A stretch of 64,000 nt of DNA, from assembly GCA_036346205.1 (NCBI GenBank), contig JARFJB010000754.1, forward strand, positions 1,340,001-1,404,000, given 5' to 3'. Shown piece by piece: positions 24,330 to 34,654 of this stretch. Every line of letters starts with the position of its first letter. Position 1 is the stretch's first letter. The DNA comes from Vesta saturnalis. Taxonomy: Eukaryota > Arthropoda > Insecta > Coleoptera > Lampyridae. The position numbers and the translations under genes are program-made. The notes beneath the pieces are model-generated. The model had not been told where the DNA came from. It saw only the letters and a program-made list of their open reading frames with translations, and ran no database searches.

Positions 24330-24890
24330 TGGTTTTATTACACTACAGCAAGGCCTTTGACACAATAAATCATGATGTACTGCCGCCAAAATGCACTTAC
24401 TGCTAATTAAAAGTTTTTTAAGTCACAGACATCAAATGGTTAAAGTAGCACATAATAAGGTCTCAAGCTTACTACCAGTAAAGAACGGTGTTCCTCAAGG
24501 GTCAATTTTGGGACCACTATAGTATACATTATATACGTTAGTTATGCTGCGTCTTAAAGACATGTAAATATCACCTATATGCTAACGATACACAGTATTA
24601 TTCATTCCCACCTGAAGAAATAGAAACTGCTTTTCAAAAAATTAACCATGATTTAAACTTACTATCTAGTTCCTCAAAACATCATAATTTGACTATAAAT
24701 CCTAAGAAATTTACTACTGCAATAATTTTTGGGCGTGCTGAGCACTCCCGTTTGAAATTGCGTATTAACGATGTTATTATACCTTTTATCTCCGTTGTAA
24801 AGAACTTAGGTTTATACACTGACAACAAATTGCGATTTCGCGGCAGAAAAACAGCATACGTAAAGCGGATGACCTGAAAAAATAAAGAGA
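24330..24890 (+). pseudogene. Non-LTR (LINE) reverse transcriptase fragment
   Basis: Plus-strand frames give YSKAFDTINHDVL (24336-24378), NGVPQGSILGPL (about 24485-24522), then YANDTQYY at 24578-24600 and an open stretch of 62 codons (24689-24877) with LTINPKKFTTAIIFGR. These are ordered blocks of a non-LTR retrotransposon reverse transcriptase. The catalytic YADD box reads YAND, so one metal-binding Asp is lost. Stops at 24414, 24521 and 24568 and several frameshifts show long decay. The endonuclease domain and the rest of the element are absent. The clade (Jockey-like or similar) is a guess. Confidence 0.8.
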
Positions 24891-25069
24891 TGCTCTTCAT
24901 GTGATTTACTGGGTAGACAACTATTCTGTCCAAAACAAAAATTGGCCCCTTTTGACTTCATCAGTTACACTGGTGAATTTAAACATAATAGCTGCTGAAG
25001 ATCTCATTTTAAAACCTTTTGCTGGTCATACATTCATGAGTGCCGGTTAGGTACATCATGGTGTAGAGC

Positions 25070-25530
25070 TGAGCATGAAATATAGGAAAAATATCTTTGA
25101 TTTTAATGACTTTGTTAAGGCTGTTGAAAGTTCAAACTCTAAACGAATGAGAGTGCCTAATATGTATGGAAACAGAAAATATTTTAGCGTGGACCAGTGG
25201 AGATTCCAAATCAAAATTAAATAGTCAGAAGCAAAAACGACTTCTTCTTGCTGACATGTGAGTTGTTCAATTTCGACGAAATTCACGCTGTTTGTTTTAC
25301 AAAGCAGATATGACAGACACTGGTTTTAAAGAATTTAACTTCTTAAAACCAAATTTAAACTTGAAATGCCACAAAAAATTACGAGCGGACCAAGAGGATT
25401 AAGTTAAGCGCCGGAAAGAAAAAATTAATCATATCTCAATTAGTTCCCTTCATGCCAGAAAGTAGAAAAGATTTCTGGATAAATTTCCATAAAAACGAAG
25501 CGAAAGATCTAATTACGTATTTAGAATAAC
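25070..25530 (+). pseudogene. Unidentified decayed reading frame
   Basis: Coding-like pieces in changing frames: FNDFVKAVESSNSKRMRVPN (25100-25160), LLLADM, stop, VVQFRRNSR, FYKADMTDTGFKEFNFLKP (25295-25350), and LVPFMPESRKDFWINF (25440-25490) followed by AKDLITYLE and a stop near 25530. The last block looks like the C-terminus of a protein. Stops at 25225 and 25260 and at least three frameshifts make it a pseudogene. It follows the LINE fragment, but its register and composition do not show that the two belong together. I do not recognise the family; a transposon-borne protein is likely. Confidence 0.5.
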
Positions 25531-25770
25531 TAGCATTTTTATTGTTTCGCTAATTAAATAAATTTGTTGCGCCTTAGCATTCAATTAGTATTACTTACTA
25601 CTAAAAATAATGGAAAGTTCCATACTAGAAGTTGAGGCAAAGAGCAGTATGTGATTTTTTTCAGCTTGCACTGGGAATTTCAGAATAACTTATTTTTTTT
25701 TAAAATTACTAGTAATTTATTACATGTATTACACTTTCATTAAAACTTGATTTACTCAATGCACATTTGG

Positions 25771-26150
25771 TCACTTACCTACTGTGTTCGCCTCCGGTGA
25801 ACGCCGAATTTTAGACGTATACACAGATTACCCCTCAGGTACCCTAATTACCTCACCCTACACCACGTCAATATACCCCAATCACAAACCGTATCCAAAA
25901 ACTCCAGGAAAACTTCGCCTCTAAAGGAATTTTCGGCAACACTATCCCAACCAAAGAAATCCTTACCACTCCCTACCGCTTTCCCAAATTCCTCGAAAAA
26001 CCCAAATTAAAATTCAAACATCCTCCCGCAATCCTCACAAAACTCCTCGACGACCTCCCTGAGGAGGTAGAAGAATCCTCGATAATACCCCATATGCCCT
26101 CCGCATCCCCCGTCTATTCGATGACACTTTTTTTCTTTTTATTACCAAAA
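25771..26150 (+). pseudogene. GC-richer coding-like segment, unidentified
   Basis: C-rich sequence unlike its surroundings. One frame reads FASGERRILDVYTDYPSG and TTSIYPNHKPY (25774-25910). After a shift near 25885, a second frame is open with IQKLQENFASKGIFGN, PTKEILTTPYRFPKFLEKPK and LTKLLDDLPEEVEESS (25890-26090). Many codons end in C, as in a gene under codon bias or one from another genomic context. It ends shortly before the zinc-finger exon but is not clearly part of it. Family unknown. Confidence 0.45.
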
Positions 26151-26269
26151 ATTACCACACCTCATGATTGTACCTACAGAATACAATAACACAAAGCAGC
26201 GCAATACCAACAAGGGAATGACCAGGGCTGAAGAGGAGAAGGACTCCTGAACAGTCTACAATAAGATAT

Positions 26270-26662
26270 ATATAAGCTAAGAAGTGAAGTTGATAAGAAA
26301 CCTGTAAAAATCGAACCTAAAGAGGAACAACGAATAAATGCAGTTCTAATCCTACAAAATGTTATGGTAAATAGTGACCTAATAAAACAAAAAATTGATA
26401 ATTCTGATAATCTACCGTTGCACTATAAAATTAAAAATTCATTAAGTTACGCTAATATTGGCCTAGATAATAAAAAAAATAGTGTTCAATATTCCACAGA
26501 TACGAGCTACCAATGCAAACAATGTAATTATTCCACAAAAGTGAAAAGCAATTTACAAATACATTGTACTAAACGCATTTCAAGTCTGTACAAATGTCAC
26601 CACGACCGCGAAAATTTTATTATTATAATAAATATGTTCAAATCGCAACTGTTACCGCGATA
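26270..26662 (+). pseudogene. C2H2 zinc-finger protein, 5' fragment
   Basis: Open from about 26270 to a stop at 26661. An acidic/lysine leader (KPVKIEPKEE, a motif frequent in insect zinc-finger proteins) leads to one complete C2H2 start, YQCKQCNYSTKVKSNLQIH, at 26509-26565. Its second His spacing is altered (CTKR instead of the usual xTKH). A partial second finger, YKCHHDRENF, follows. Such proteins bind DNA in the nucleus. The more complete, but broken, finger array at 28.7-29.5 kb uses the same STKVK-NLQ wording, so the two may be parts of one former gene or of a local duplication. Confidence 0.55.
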
Positions 26663-28717
26663 GAAGAGTTAATGAATGTGGTTCGATATATTTTATTATA
26701 TGTTAAGTCCTAATTTGAGAATGGTTTTCGGGATTTTTGTAACTACTAGTGGCTAAGGGCTGGAAAACAAATGTTAGGGTAGAAACAAGCAGGTGTACGC
26801 TCGACATTGCTTTCTTGCCGGGGACCGTAACGAAAGTTGCTGTATACACATTCTTGTGGTAAAAACCTCATACATGTAATAATTAATTACGTCAGAACAT
26901 AGCGCAAAACCAAAGGGATCTTTGTTTGGTACGTCGAAACTCGAGACCTAAATGTAGGGCTTGTTACGGACGAATGTATATTTTTAATTATTGAACGAAA
27001 TTAAGATTTCGTTCAATAATTAATATGAAACTGTTCTAACGTAATGTTTCTTGTTTTTTTTTTATTACTTTTGAAAAACGGGGTTGGTTTTTCGGGAGTA
27101 GATATAGTTAGTTTGAAATCGGAAGGGAAGGCAGTTGCGGTGGAAGGTTTGATTAGCCGGATTGCTATGATTGTTAAACTCCAATTGTTAACCGTTTGCT
27201 CTATAAATATTTGTCGTGTACCTTTTAGAAAAACTAAAACGCTAATTCGTTCTTTTCTTTTTGTGTAGGTTTTAATGTAAGTTTTTCCAAAAATTAATCT
27301 ATCATTCATAGTGGTTGTCTCGAGTTTAAACCACATACCTTAACTCGTCGTGTTGTGGCAAAGTGTTTAACAAAAGGGAATATAGTCAAGAGTAAGTAGG
27401 TATTTTTATATAAATGAAAGCTCGCAGCAAATAATTGTACAAGCCTATGTAACGTATTAAAAATCGAGCATTGCCTTGCAAGGGTACCTCATTCGCACCC
27501 GGGCCCATTAAGCTGAAATCTGCTAAAATAAAAGACAGTACAGGGCTCCCTCCCTCATCACTTGGCTGAATTAGGATTGTTATTTATATTTATATTTGTG
27601 TAGAGGTGGGCGTGGATGAACGAGTACAGGATAAAACTTGGTTATAATTGTAAATAAACAATTACCGAGTGTTTACATACTCCCGGGTCCAGATGACCAT
27701 TAAACACCTTGAATTTTATTTGTATTGTTTTATTGTTGTACAGATGAATGTGTAACCTGAGGAAGTGTATTTTTCTAACGCACTCAAACTTATATATCAA
27801 TCACGATGTTATGAACTATTTATAACTTTCCCTTGTAAGACTATGTTTAATGTATTTCTTTCTGTCTTTGATTCAGTCTGGTTAATCCGAGGGGTAATTA
27901 GAATTGTTTGACTGCGAACGTATTTCTCTTTATATGTAATTTATTGTAATTTTACGTGTGTATTTTCTCACCTATTTTTTTTTTGTTTGTCCTTGCATTT
28001 ACCTTATTATCAACTGTGCAATTTTACTGTTGTTGTATTTCATATGTGCCGAAATTTGCCTTATTGTTTTATTTGCTTATTTACTTAAAAACAGGTATGA
28101 TTGGTTTTACAGGGCCACATGTTTGGTATTATAATTTTTATTCTGATTTATTTATGACACACTTGTGGATGCGATTGCATGGGTTTTTTATTGTGTTTAT
28201 GTGTAGCTAAACTGCTTGTTATTTATTTTTCTCTTAATGTTATAATTTTGTACGCACCTGACTTAACGGTGTTTTGTTATATATTTAACCCTTTCATTGT
28301 TTTTTTTTGTGTTACTTGATTTATTAATGTACTTGTGCAATTACTTATTTATGAATAAAGTGCGTTTTCGTGGTGTTTCTTTCCCGCGATAGTACATTAA
28401 CGGGTTGAACCATGCTTGCGCAAAGCTCGTTAATGTTAATTTGAGTAATTTCATTGTTTACCTGCCCCACATGATGCAACACTTAACCTCATTCAGCCTA
28501 TCTAATTCAAATAGCACAACGTACCTACCACGAAACGGCCAATTCTTTTGATAAAATTGGAGGTTTGCGAATAATTAAATATCAGACTTGTAAAAAAATT
28601 CTAATGTTTCAATGTAAAGCAAGCGATTGATTTGTTCTTGAATTTACAAATAAGTTCAAATTACACTTTTCAAGATAGGGTACCTGGGGGACGCTACAAG
28701 TTTAATTCACATAACAC
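26663..28717. other. Intervening sequence with a perfect hairpin
   Basis: No gene recognised. It could be intronic if the two zinc-finger segments were one gene. The 107-codon minus-strand frame (27013-27336) and the 84-codon hydrophobic plus frame (27956-28210) lack family features. Confidence 0.4.
26984..27023. repeat. Perfect 18-bp stem-loop
   Basis: TTAATTATTGAACGAAAT (26984-27001) pairs without mismatch with 27006-27023 around the loop TAAG. Confidence 0.9.
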
Positions 28718-29520
28718 ATTCTCAATACAAATGTGACCAGTGTAATTATTCAACGAAAGTAAAACGCAATTTACAAGTACATTTTACTAAACACGCTTCA
28801 GACTTGTTATACAAATGCAATCAGTGTCATTTTTTAACAAAGTGGAAACAAGTCTAATCGGCATGGTTTAAAGCTATTGAAAAGATATTTAACAAATCAT
28901 CGTACAAAACACACAAATTATATATACAAATGTGACCAGTGTGATTATGTCACTAAATGGAAACAACCTTTAAAAGAGCATAGTAATATTCATACAAGTT
29001 TTCAATACAAATGTAAGTATTGTAATTATACATCAACAGTGAAACGCTATGTACCACATCATCTTACAAAACACTCAAGTTTTGTATACAAGTGGGACCA
29101 ATGTGGTTTTATAAGTAAACAGAAACGAAGCTCAAAAGATCATAGTAAAATACACACATCACCTTCTCAATATAAATGTTATAATTGCAATTATTCTACA
29201 GTGGAAAAATATTTAAATCGTCATCTTGCACGACATGCTTCAAGCTATCAATACAAATGTGGACATGACCAGTGTGATTTTATAACTAAAGCAGCATAGT
29301 ATAATGCACACCTCCAGTTCTCAACACAAACGTGACAAGGTGAAGAGTTATTTAAGGTATCGTAGATGTGATCAATATGATTATACAACAAAATGGAAAC
29401 GAAGTTTAAAACAGCATAGTTTAAATCATACGCCAAGCGCTCAATACAAATGTAATAAATGTAATTTTGCAACAAAATGGAAATAAAGTATAGAACAGCA
29501 TATTGTGGAAAAACACTCTT
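28718..29520 (+). pseudogene. Degenerate C2H2 zinc-finger array
   Basis: About nine finger units in series, each about 27-28 residues, typically starting YKCxQC. Intact or nearly intact ones include CDQCNYSTKVKRNLQVH (28730), YKCDQCDYVTKWKQPLKEH (28928), YKCKYCNYTSTVKRYVPHH (29005) and YKCYNCNYSTVEKYLNRH (29173). Others have lost zinc ligands: YKWDQCGF (Cys to Trp, 29089) and RCDQYDY (Cys to Tyr, 29364). Stops lie at 28855, 29297 and 29484, and frameshifts near 28870 and 29300. The longest open run is 140 codons (28877-29299). The unit spacing and the repeated TKWK motif indicate expansion by internal duplication. Once a poly-zinc-finger DNA-binding protein, it is probably now a pseudogene, unless stops are spliced out. 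Confidence 0.75.
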
Positions 29521-30199
29521 GAAGCACTTAATACAATGCACATGTGAACTTTAAAACGATGTAGCAAAAAGCAACAACATTTAAAACACATGTTATAACG
29601 TATAATTAGAAATAGATTTATATGTCAATTCCCTTGATTTAAAGCAACATCTTACAATAACATACGTCTACAAATGTGACTAAGACGATTACATAACAAA
29701 ACTGTAAAGAAATTTAAAAAAATATTTTATAAAGCACAGTCTAGTTTTGTTGCAATCGGTTCTATGTAAATTTATACTTAACTTAAAATTATACAGGGTG
29801 TAGCACGAAGAGTTTTGATTAAAAGTAATGGCGGATACAGTTATGTTAAAAATCTGAAATTACGAAGGTGTAGGTTTTGGATGACGCTGAGTTCAAATAT
29901 AATATTGTCCTGAATGTGGCACTTCCGGTTATACCGGAAGTAGACGTCAACTTTGTTATTTTAAATGGAACCTAATATTTTTTTATTTTATTTTCGAATT
30001 CTACATGAAATTGTAGATAAAATTTGTGCACAATGCCCTATACCAAAAATGAAGTATTTTCGAGATATTTCGATTTTTTTAAATTTTGAAAAATCCTAGT
30101 CCACATTGAATAACGATATCTCCATCAATGACGAAGCTAGTGACGTGAAATTGTAACCAATAAACAACAAGCATATATCCATCTCATTGATATTTCATA

Positions 30200-30276
30200 C
30201 AGGGTGTTTTAAACTTAGCCGCCACCATGCACAATTTAAATCATTATAAGTTGCTTACTTTAAATAGAACACCCTG
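30200..30276. repeat. Mini-element nested in the left arm of D
   Basis: 77 bp bounded by TA-CAGGGTGTTTTAAA and AGAACACCCTG-TA, the same terminal motif as the host element. A shorter version (59 bp) sits at the equivalent place in the right arm, 32292-32350. Confidence 0.75.
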
Positions 30277-30994
30277 TATTTTATTACATTTTCCGCTGTA
30301 TTTTTTAAGCCAATTAGTTTGGTATCAGTATTCCTATGACTTAATCAAACCACTTTTGAGATATTTCATTATCTTAGTTAAAACATAACAACACTTAATT
30401 ATTTCAACATTAGTAAAGGGTAGGCCATGATTTCCATTATTTAAGGTGATATTTTGTTATTTTTTCATAAGTTATTAATTCTGAAACGTAACCAATAGCC
30501 TGAAAGGATTATTAATTGTGGATATCATTAAAAACGTTGACTAGGTATTTTGTATTAATTTAATTAGATAACTTACAAACAAAAATATCTAAATGTAATA
30601 TTAAACAAATAAAGTTTTATAATAAGTGTTCAAAATTAGCACCATCTACTTCCAAACATTTATGAATCCTTTTCATTAAGTTATGTCTTGTAATTCTGGA
30701 AATATGGTCGGGTGTTTGGAGAATTAAAAGCAAGTAAGACTGCATCATATCTTCCTTTGTCGTAACATTTTCCGCTGTATTTTTTAAGCCAATTCGCTTG
30801 GTAACGGTATTCCCTATACCTAAATCCAACCACTTTTGAGATATTTCATTATCTTAGTTAAAACATAACAGCACTGAATTATTTCAACATTAGTAAAGGG
30901 TAGGCCATGGCTGTCAAAGATTTGATAGTTAGAACGTTAATTGTCTATGTTGTTTTGACAGTTTTCTTTACCAGTTTGTATTTCATAGTAAATA

Positions 30995-31950
30995 ATGGTA
31001 AATGTAGGATTTACTAATGATGATTTTTAAATCTTATTATTATTTACGGCGAGTGTAATAGAATTGTTGAACAGACTTGTCGTGTTTTGCAGAAAGATAT
31101 CCAAATCGACCAAATGCAACTGGTGATATTGTAAGAAGATTGCTTAAAAACTGCCGTCAATTTAAGACAAAAATTAATAAAAATAAACCACTAGTGGACA
31201 GTGACATAAACGAAATTAATGTTTTGGGTTATTTTACGGCCTCTCCAAATACCTCCATTAGAGATTGTGAGAGAGATCTTACTTTGTCGACGAAAACAAT
31301 TCATCGCATTTTAAAAAAACACAAATGGAAACCATTTTCATATCATATGGTGCAACACTTACAATTAGGTGATCTTCCTCGAAGGGTAGAATTCTGTGAA
31401 TGGTTTTTATGAAGACCCAAGGGGATGAAAACATCATAAAAAAAGTTATATGGTGTGATGAAGCAAAGTTTATCAAAAATGGATTATTTAATCGACATAA
31501 TTCCCATTTTTGGTCTAATGAAAATCCACATGTTAGTAGAGAACGTTATTTCCAAGATAGTTGGAGTTTTAATGTTTTTTGTGCAATAAAAGACGATAAA
31601 ATTGTAGCATTAAAATTTAGAAAGATGGAGCACCTCCCCATCACTTTGGGCCTGTTGCTCAGCATCTTTACGACATGTTTGATGATAGATGGATTCCCAA
31701 TAAGGGTCCGTTTCGTTGGCCAGCTCGCTCTCCTGATTTGGCTCCTCTAGATTTTGGTACTTGGGGTTACATTAAAAATCATGTATTTTCCAAACCTGTT
31801 ACGACAAAGCAAGATATGATGCAGAGAGTATTACTTACTTTTAATTCTCTAACACCCGACCATATTTCCAGAATTACAAGACATGACTTAATGAAAAGGA
31901 TTCATAAATGTTTAGAAGTAGATGGTGATAATTTTGAACACTTATTATAA
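30995..31950 (+). pseudogene. Tc1/mariner-type transposase (element D), dead
   Basis: ATG at 30995 opens MVNVGFTNDD. A frameshift leads to the N-terminal helix-turn-helix domain (YGECNRIVEQTCRV, then ERYPNRP, the arrangement called DUF4817 in insect proteins). A second helix-turn-helix follows (LSTKTIHRILKKHKWKPF, about 31290-31345), uninterrupted by the intron seen in copies A and B. The first catalytic Asp is kept in WCDEAKF (about 31452). After VALKF (31610) about 50 codons are missing. The next frame resumes at DGAPPH (about 31625), with the second Asp, then WPARSPDLAPLDFGTWGYIKN with the third Asp 41 residues later. The C-terminus FEHLL is intact. Frameshifts near 31030, 31085 and 31415 and the internal deletion make it non-functional. 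Confidence 0.85.
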
Positions 31951-32291
31951 AACTTTATTTGTTTAATATTACATTTAGTTATTTTTGTATGTAAGTTATC
32001 TAACTAAATTAATACAAAATACCTAGTCAACGTTTTTAAGGATATCCACAATTAATAATCCTTTCAGGGTATTGGTTGCTTTTTAAAATAAATAACTTAT
32101 GAAAAAATAACAAAATATCACCTTAAATAATGAAAATCATGGCCTACCCTTTACTAACGTTGAAATAATTAAGTGTTGTTATGTTTTAACTAAGATAATG
32201 AAATATCTCAAAAGTGGTTGGATTTAGGTATAGGGAATACTGATACCAAACGAATTGGCTTAAAAAATACAGCGGAAAATGTAATAAAATA

Positions 32292-32350
32292 CAGGGTGTT
32301 CTATTTAAAGTAAGCAACTTAAAAATGTTGGCTAAGTTTAAAACACCCTG
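32292..32350. repeat. Mini-element nested in the right arm of D
   Basis: 59-bp counterpart of 30200-30276 in inverted orientation, bounded by TA-CAGGGTGTTC and AAACACCCTG-TA. Confidence 0.7.
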
Positions 32351-32734
32351 TATTAAATATCAATGAGATGGATATATGGAGTTAATGGGTAAGCACTTGT
32401 TGTTTATTGGTTACAATTTCACATCACTAGCTTCGTTATTAATGGAGATATCGTTATTCAATGTGGACTAGGATTTTTTCAAAATTTAAAAAAAAATCGA
32501 AATATCTCGAAAATACTTCATTTTTGGTATAGGACATTGTGCACAAATTTTATCTAGAATTTCATGTAGAAAAAGTTGACATCTACTTCCGGTATAACCG
32601 GAAGTGCCACATTCAGGACAATATTATATTTGAGCTCAGCGTCATCCAAAACCTACAGCTTCGTAATTTCAGATTTTTAACATAACTGTATCCGCCATTA
32701 CTTTTAATCAAAACTCTTCGCGCCACACCCTGTA

Positions 32735-34006
32735 TATGAAGTTAGTCTTATCTTGTTCGTGATACATTGACTATTTAAATAAGTTAGATTGAGAATTTGA
32801 AACATTTTCAAAATATTATGAAATTTTGAGCATATTCGCTAAGAAATAATGAGCGTGATAACACTTTACCTAGTTTCGATGTACAATAAAGACTTATTTA
32901 GTAAAATAGTGATTGCTGACATTTTTGCAAAACACAAAAATGTTAAGGTATTAAATTAAAAGTCAAAAACCTAATTTTTATCATTCCTTACAATCCCACT
33001 TTTTCAATATTACACTTTTACATATGAAAGAGTGATTGTGTAATATGTAGACCACTAAATAAAAATTAAGTAATCTGTGTGGTTAGATGGTACTTCCTAC
33101 ATTTAGATATTAATAAAAATTCTCCTACATATATCTTAATTAAGTGAAATGGTTGTACTTTATTTAGATAAGTAAAAAATTATCCAATCGTATTAAAATT
33201 TATTTAAATTTTACCCAATTTACCAGTTGGAAAAAAGTACCTTTTCAGTTACGTTTAAAATAGGCAAGCTTTGTACTAACTAAAAATCATCTAGCAGCAG
33301 TTAATAACCATAATATGTCAAAATATTAGAAGATTGCAATTTTAAGTAGTAAAAATTTATAAATATAACTATTTAATAAAACAAGATATGGGCGTTGTAA
33401 CATTCTACATTTACGTAAACTAATTATAATGTGCAACAAAAAATGTACTTAATGGAGTTAAATTCCAACAAAAATAAAATAATCTGTAATATAGCCTACT
33501 TTACATATTACTATGCCCAATTATAGTATTTTTAATTGACCTATTTAATTACAGCATACATACTAACATTACTTTAAATGGAGATATAAAAAGGGGGATT
33601 TAAATTAATGATACCCACGTAACTTCTAATTTATTACGCATCCTACTATATTAAATTATGAGACCTTTTCGTAATTTTTATTTCATGTTGTGTCACAGAA
33701 TAAAACGAAATGTAACATACGATGTTATCTAAAGTATACATGTGGAACTACTTCCTTTAAATATTTGGTTAAATATTTCAAATTCAAGGTTAAGCATCAA
33801 AGCACCAGTACCTCAAAACTAATGTTTATTTTTCATAAATGTATTAATAAATAAAGTACCTTCCGGATGTAAACTGCTTATCAATGAGGGCTAGATAACA
33901 CACTGCTGACGTTAAAATTTTTAGTCACTATTTACAACAAAAAATCACAGCATAAGGGTTATAATGCTGTGAAAAAGTACACTTTTTCGCAACATACATA
34001 TTATTA
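32735..34006. other. Anonymous AT-rich spacer
   Basis: No gene or repeat recognised. Confidence 0.4.
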
Positions 34007-34547
34007 TCCTCGCCAGGAGTGTTTACCGCTACGTCATTAATTTATACATTTAGTTATCCAATTTGTTTATACTGCCTTCTCATATAAAATGGTGAATTAA
34101 GTAAGGATGGTGAACATTCGTAATGCATTTGACGACATCGACATACGGCATTGAATATGCAAACGTAGTAGAAAGAGTAAACCTATAAACCGTAAAATCA
34201 ATTTGTTTTATGTGCATATGAATTTAATTATCATTTGACTTATACTACATAACCTCCATTTGTTAGTTTCCTCATTTCCTGCATTTACTTCTTTTAATCA
34301 TTTATTACACTTACACATCTGAAGTCACTACTCCGTTTGTTACTCATTAATCAACGATCTCTAATTTTTAGAAAATAAATCACAATAAATAATTGTATTT
34401 TAGAATTATGCAGCTTTAAATGCTGCCATCTCGAGGTATATTTTCTTGCCAGAATTTATTATAACGAAAATAATTGTGACTCATGTTTTTCATATTACAC
34501 ATAATTATGATTGTATGCGATGACGTAGCGGTAAACACTCCTGGCGA
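34007..34547. mobile_element. MITE G2
   Basis: A 27-bp perfect terminal inverted repeat begins CGCCAGGAGTGTTTACCGC (left 34011-34037, right 34520-34546). The 540-bp body has no coding capacity. Its right half (34350-34547) and a block at 34107 match element G1 (12640-14060), so G2 looks like an internal-deletion derivative of that DDE transposon family. Confidence 0.8.
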
Positions 34548-34654
34548 TGATAGTAAGTAGCTCGAAAAATACAAAATCTTAATTCATTTACAAAATAAGA
34601 AAAAAATAATAAGACAATATTTTTTTTTCAAAATGTGCATGTTTTGGTTACATA

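Larger units (their letters stand above)
29794..32732 (+). mobile_element. Element D: Tc1/mariner-type, about 950-bp inverted ends
   Basis: Both ends read TA-CAGGGTGT (TA at 29792-29793 and 32733-32734), as expected for Tc1/mariner target duplication. The left arm (29794 to about 30772) is an inverted copy of the right arm (about 31797-32732). The right arm includes the last 150 bp or so of the transposase gene, so the left arm carries that gene end backwards (30617-30771). Inside the left arm, 30768-30910 repeats 30285-30433 directly. This suggests the inverted copy was added outside an older, shorter left end. Confidence 0.9.

Noticed and set aside
27013..27336. 107-codon minus-strand open frame
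   Set aside because: No recognisable motif, and the frame includes A/T-run codons. There is no supporting splice or promoter evidence.
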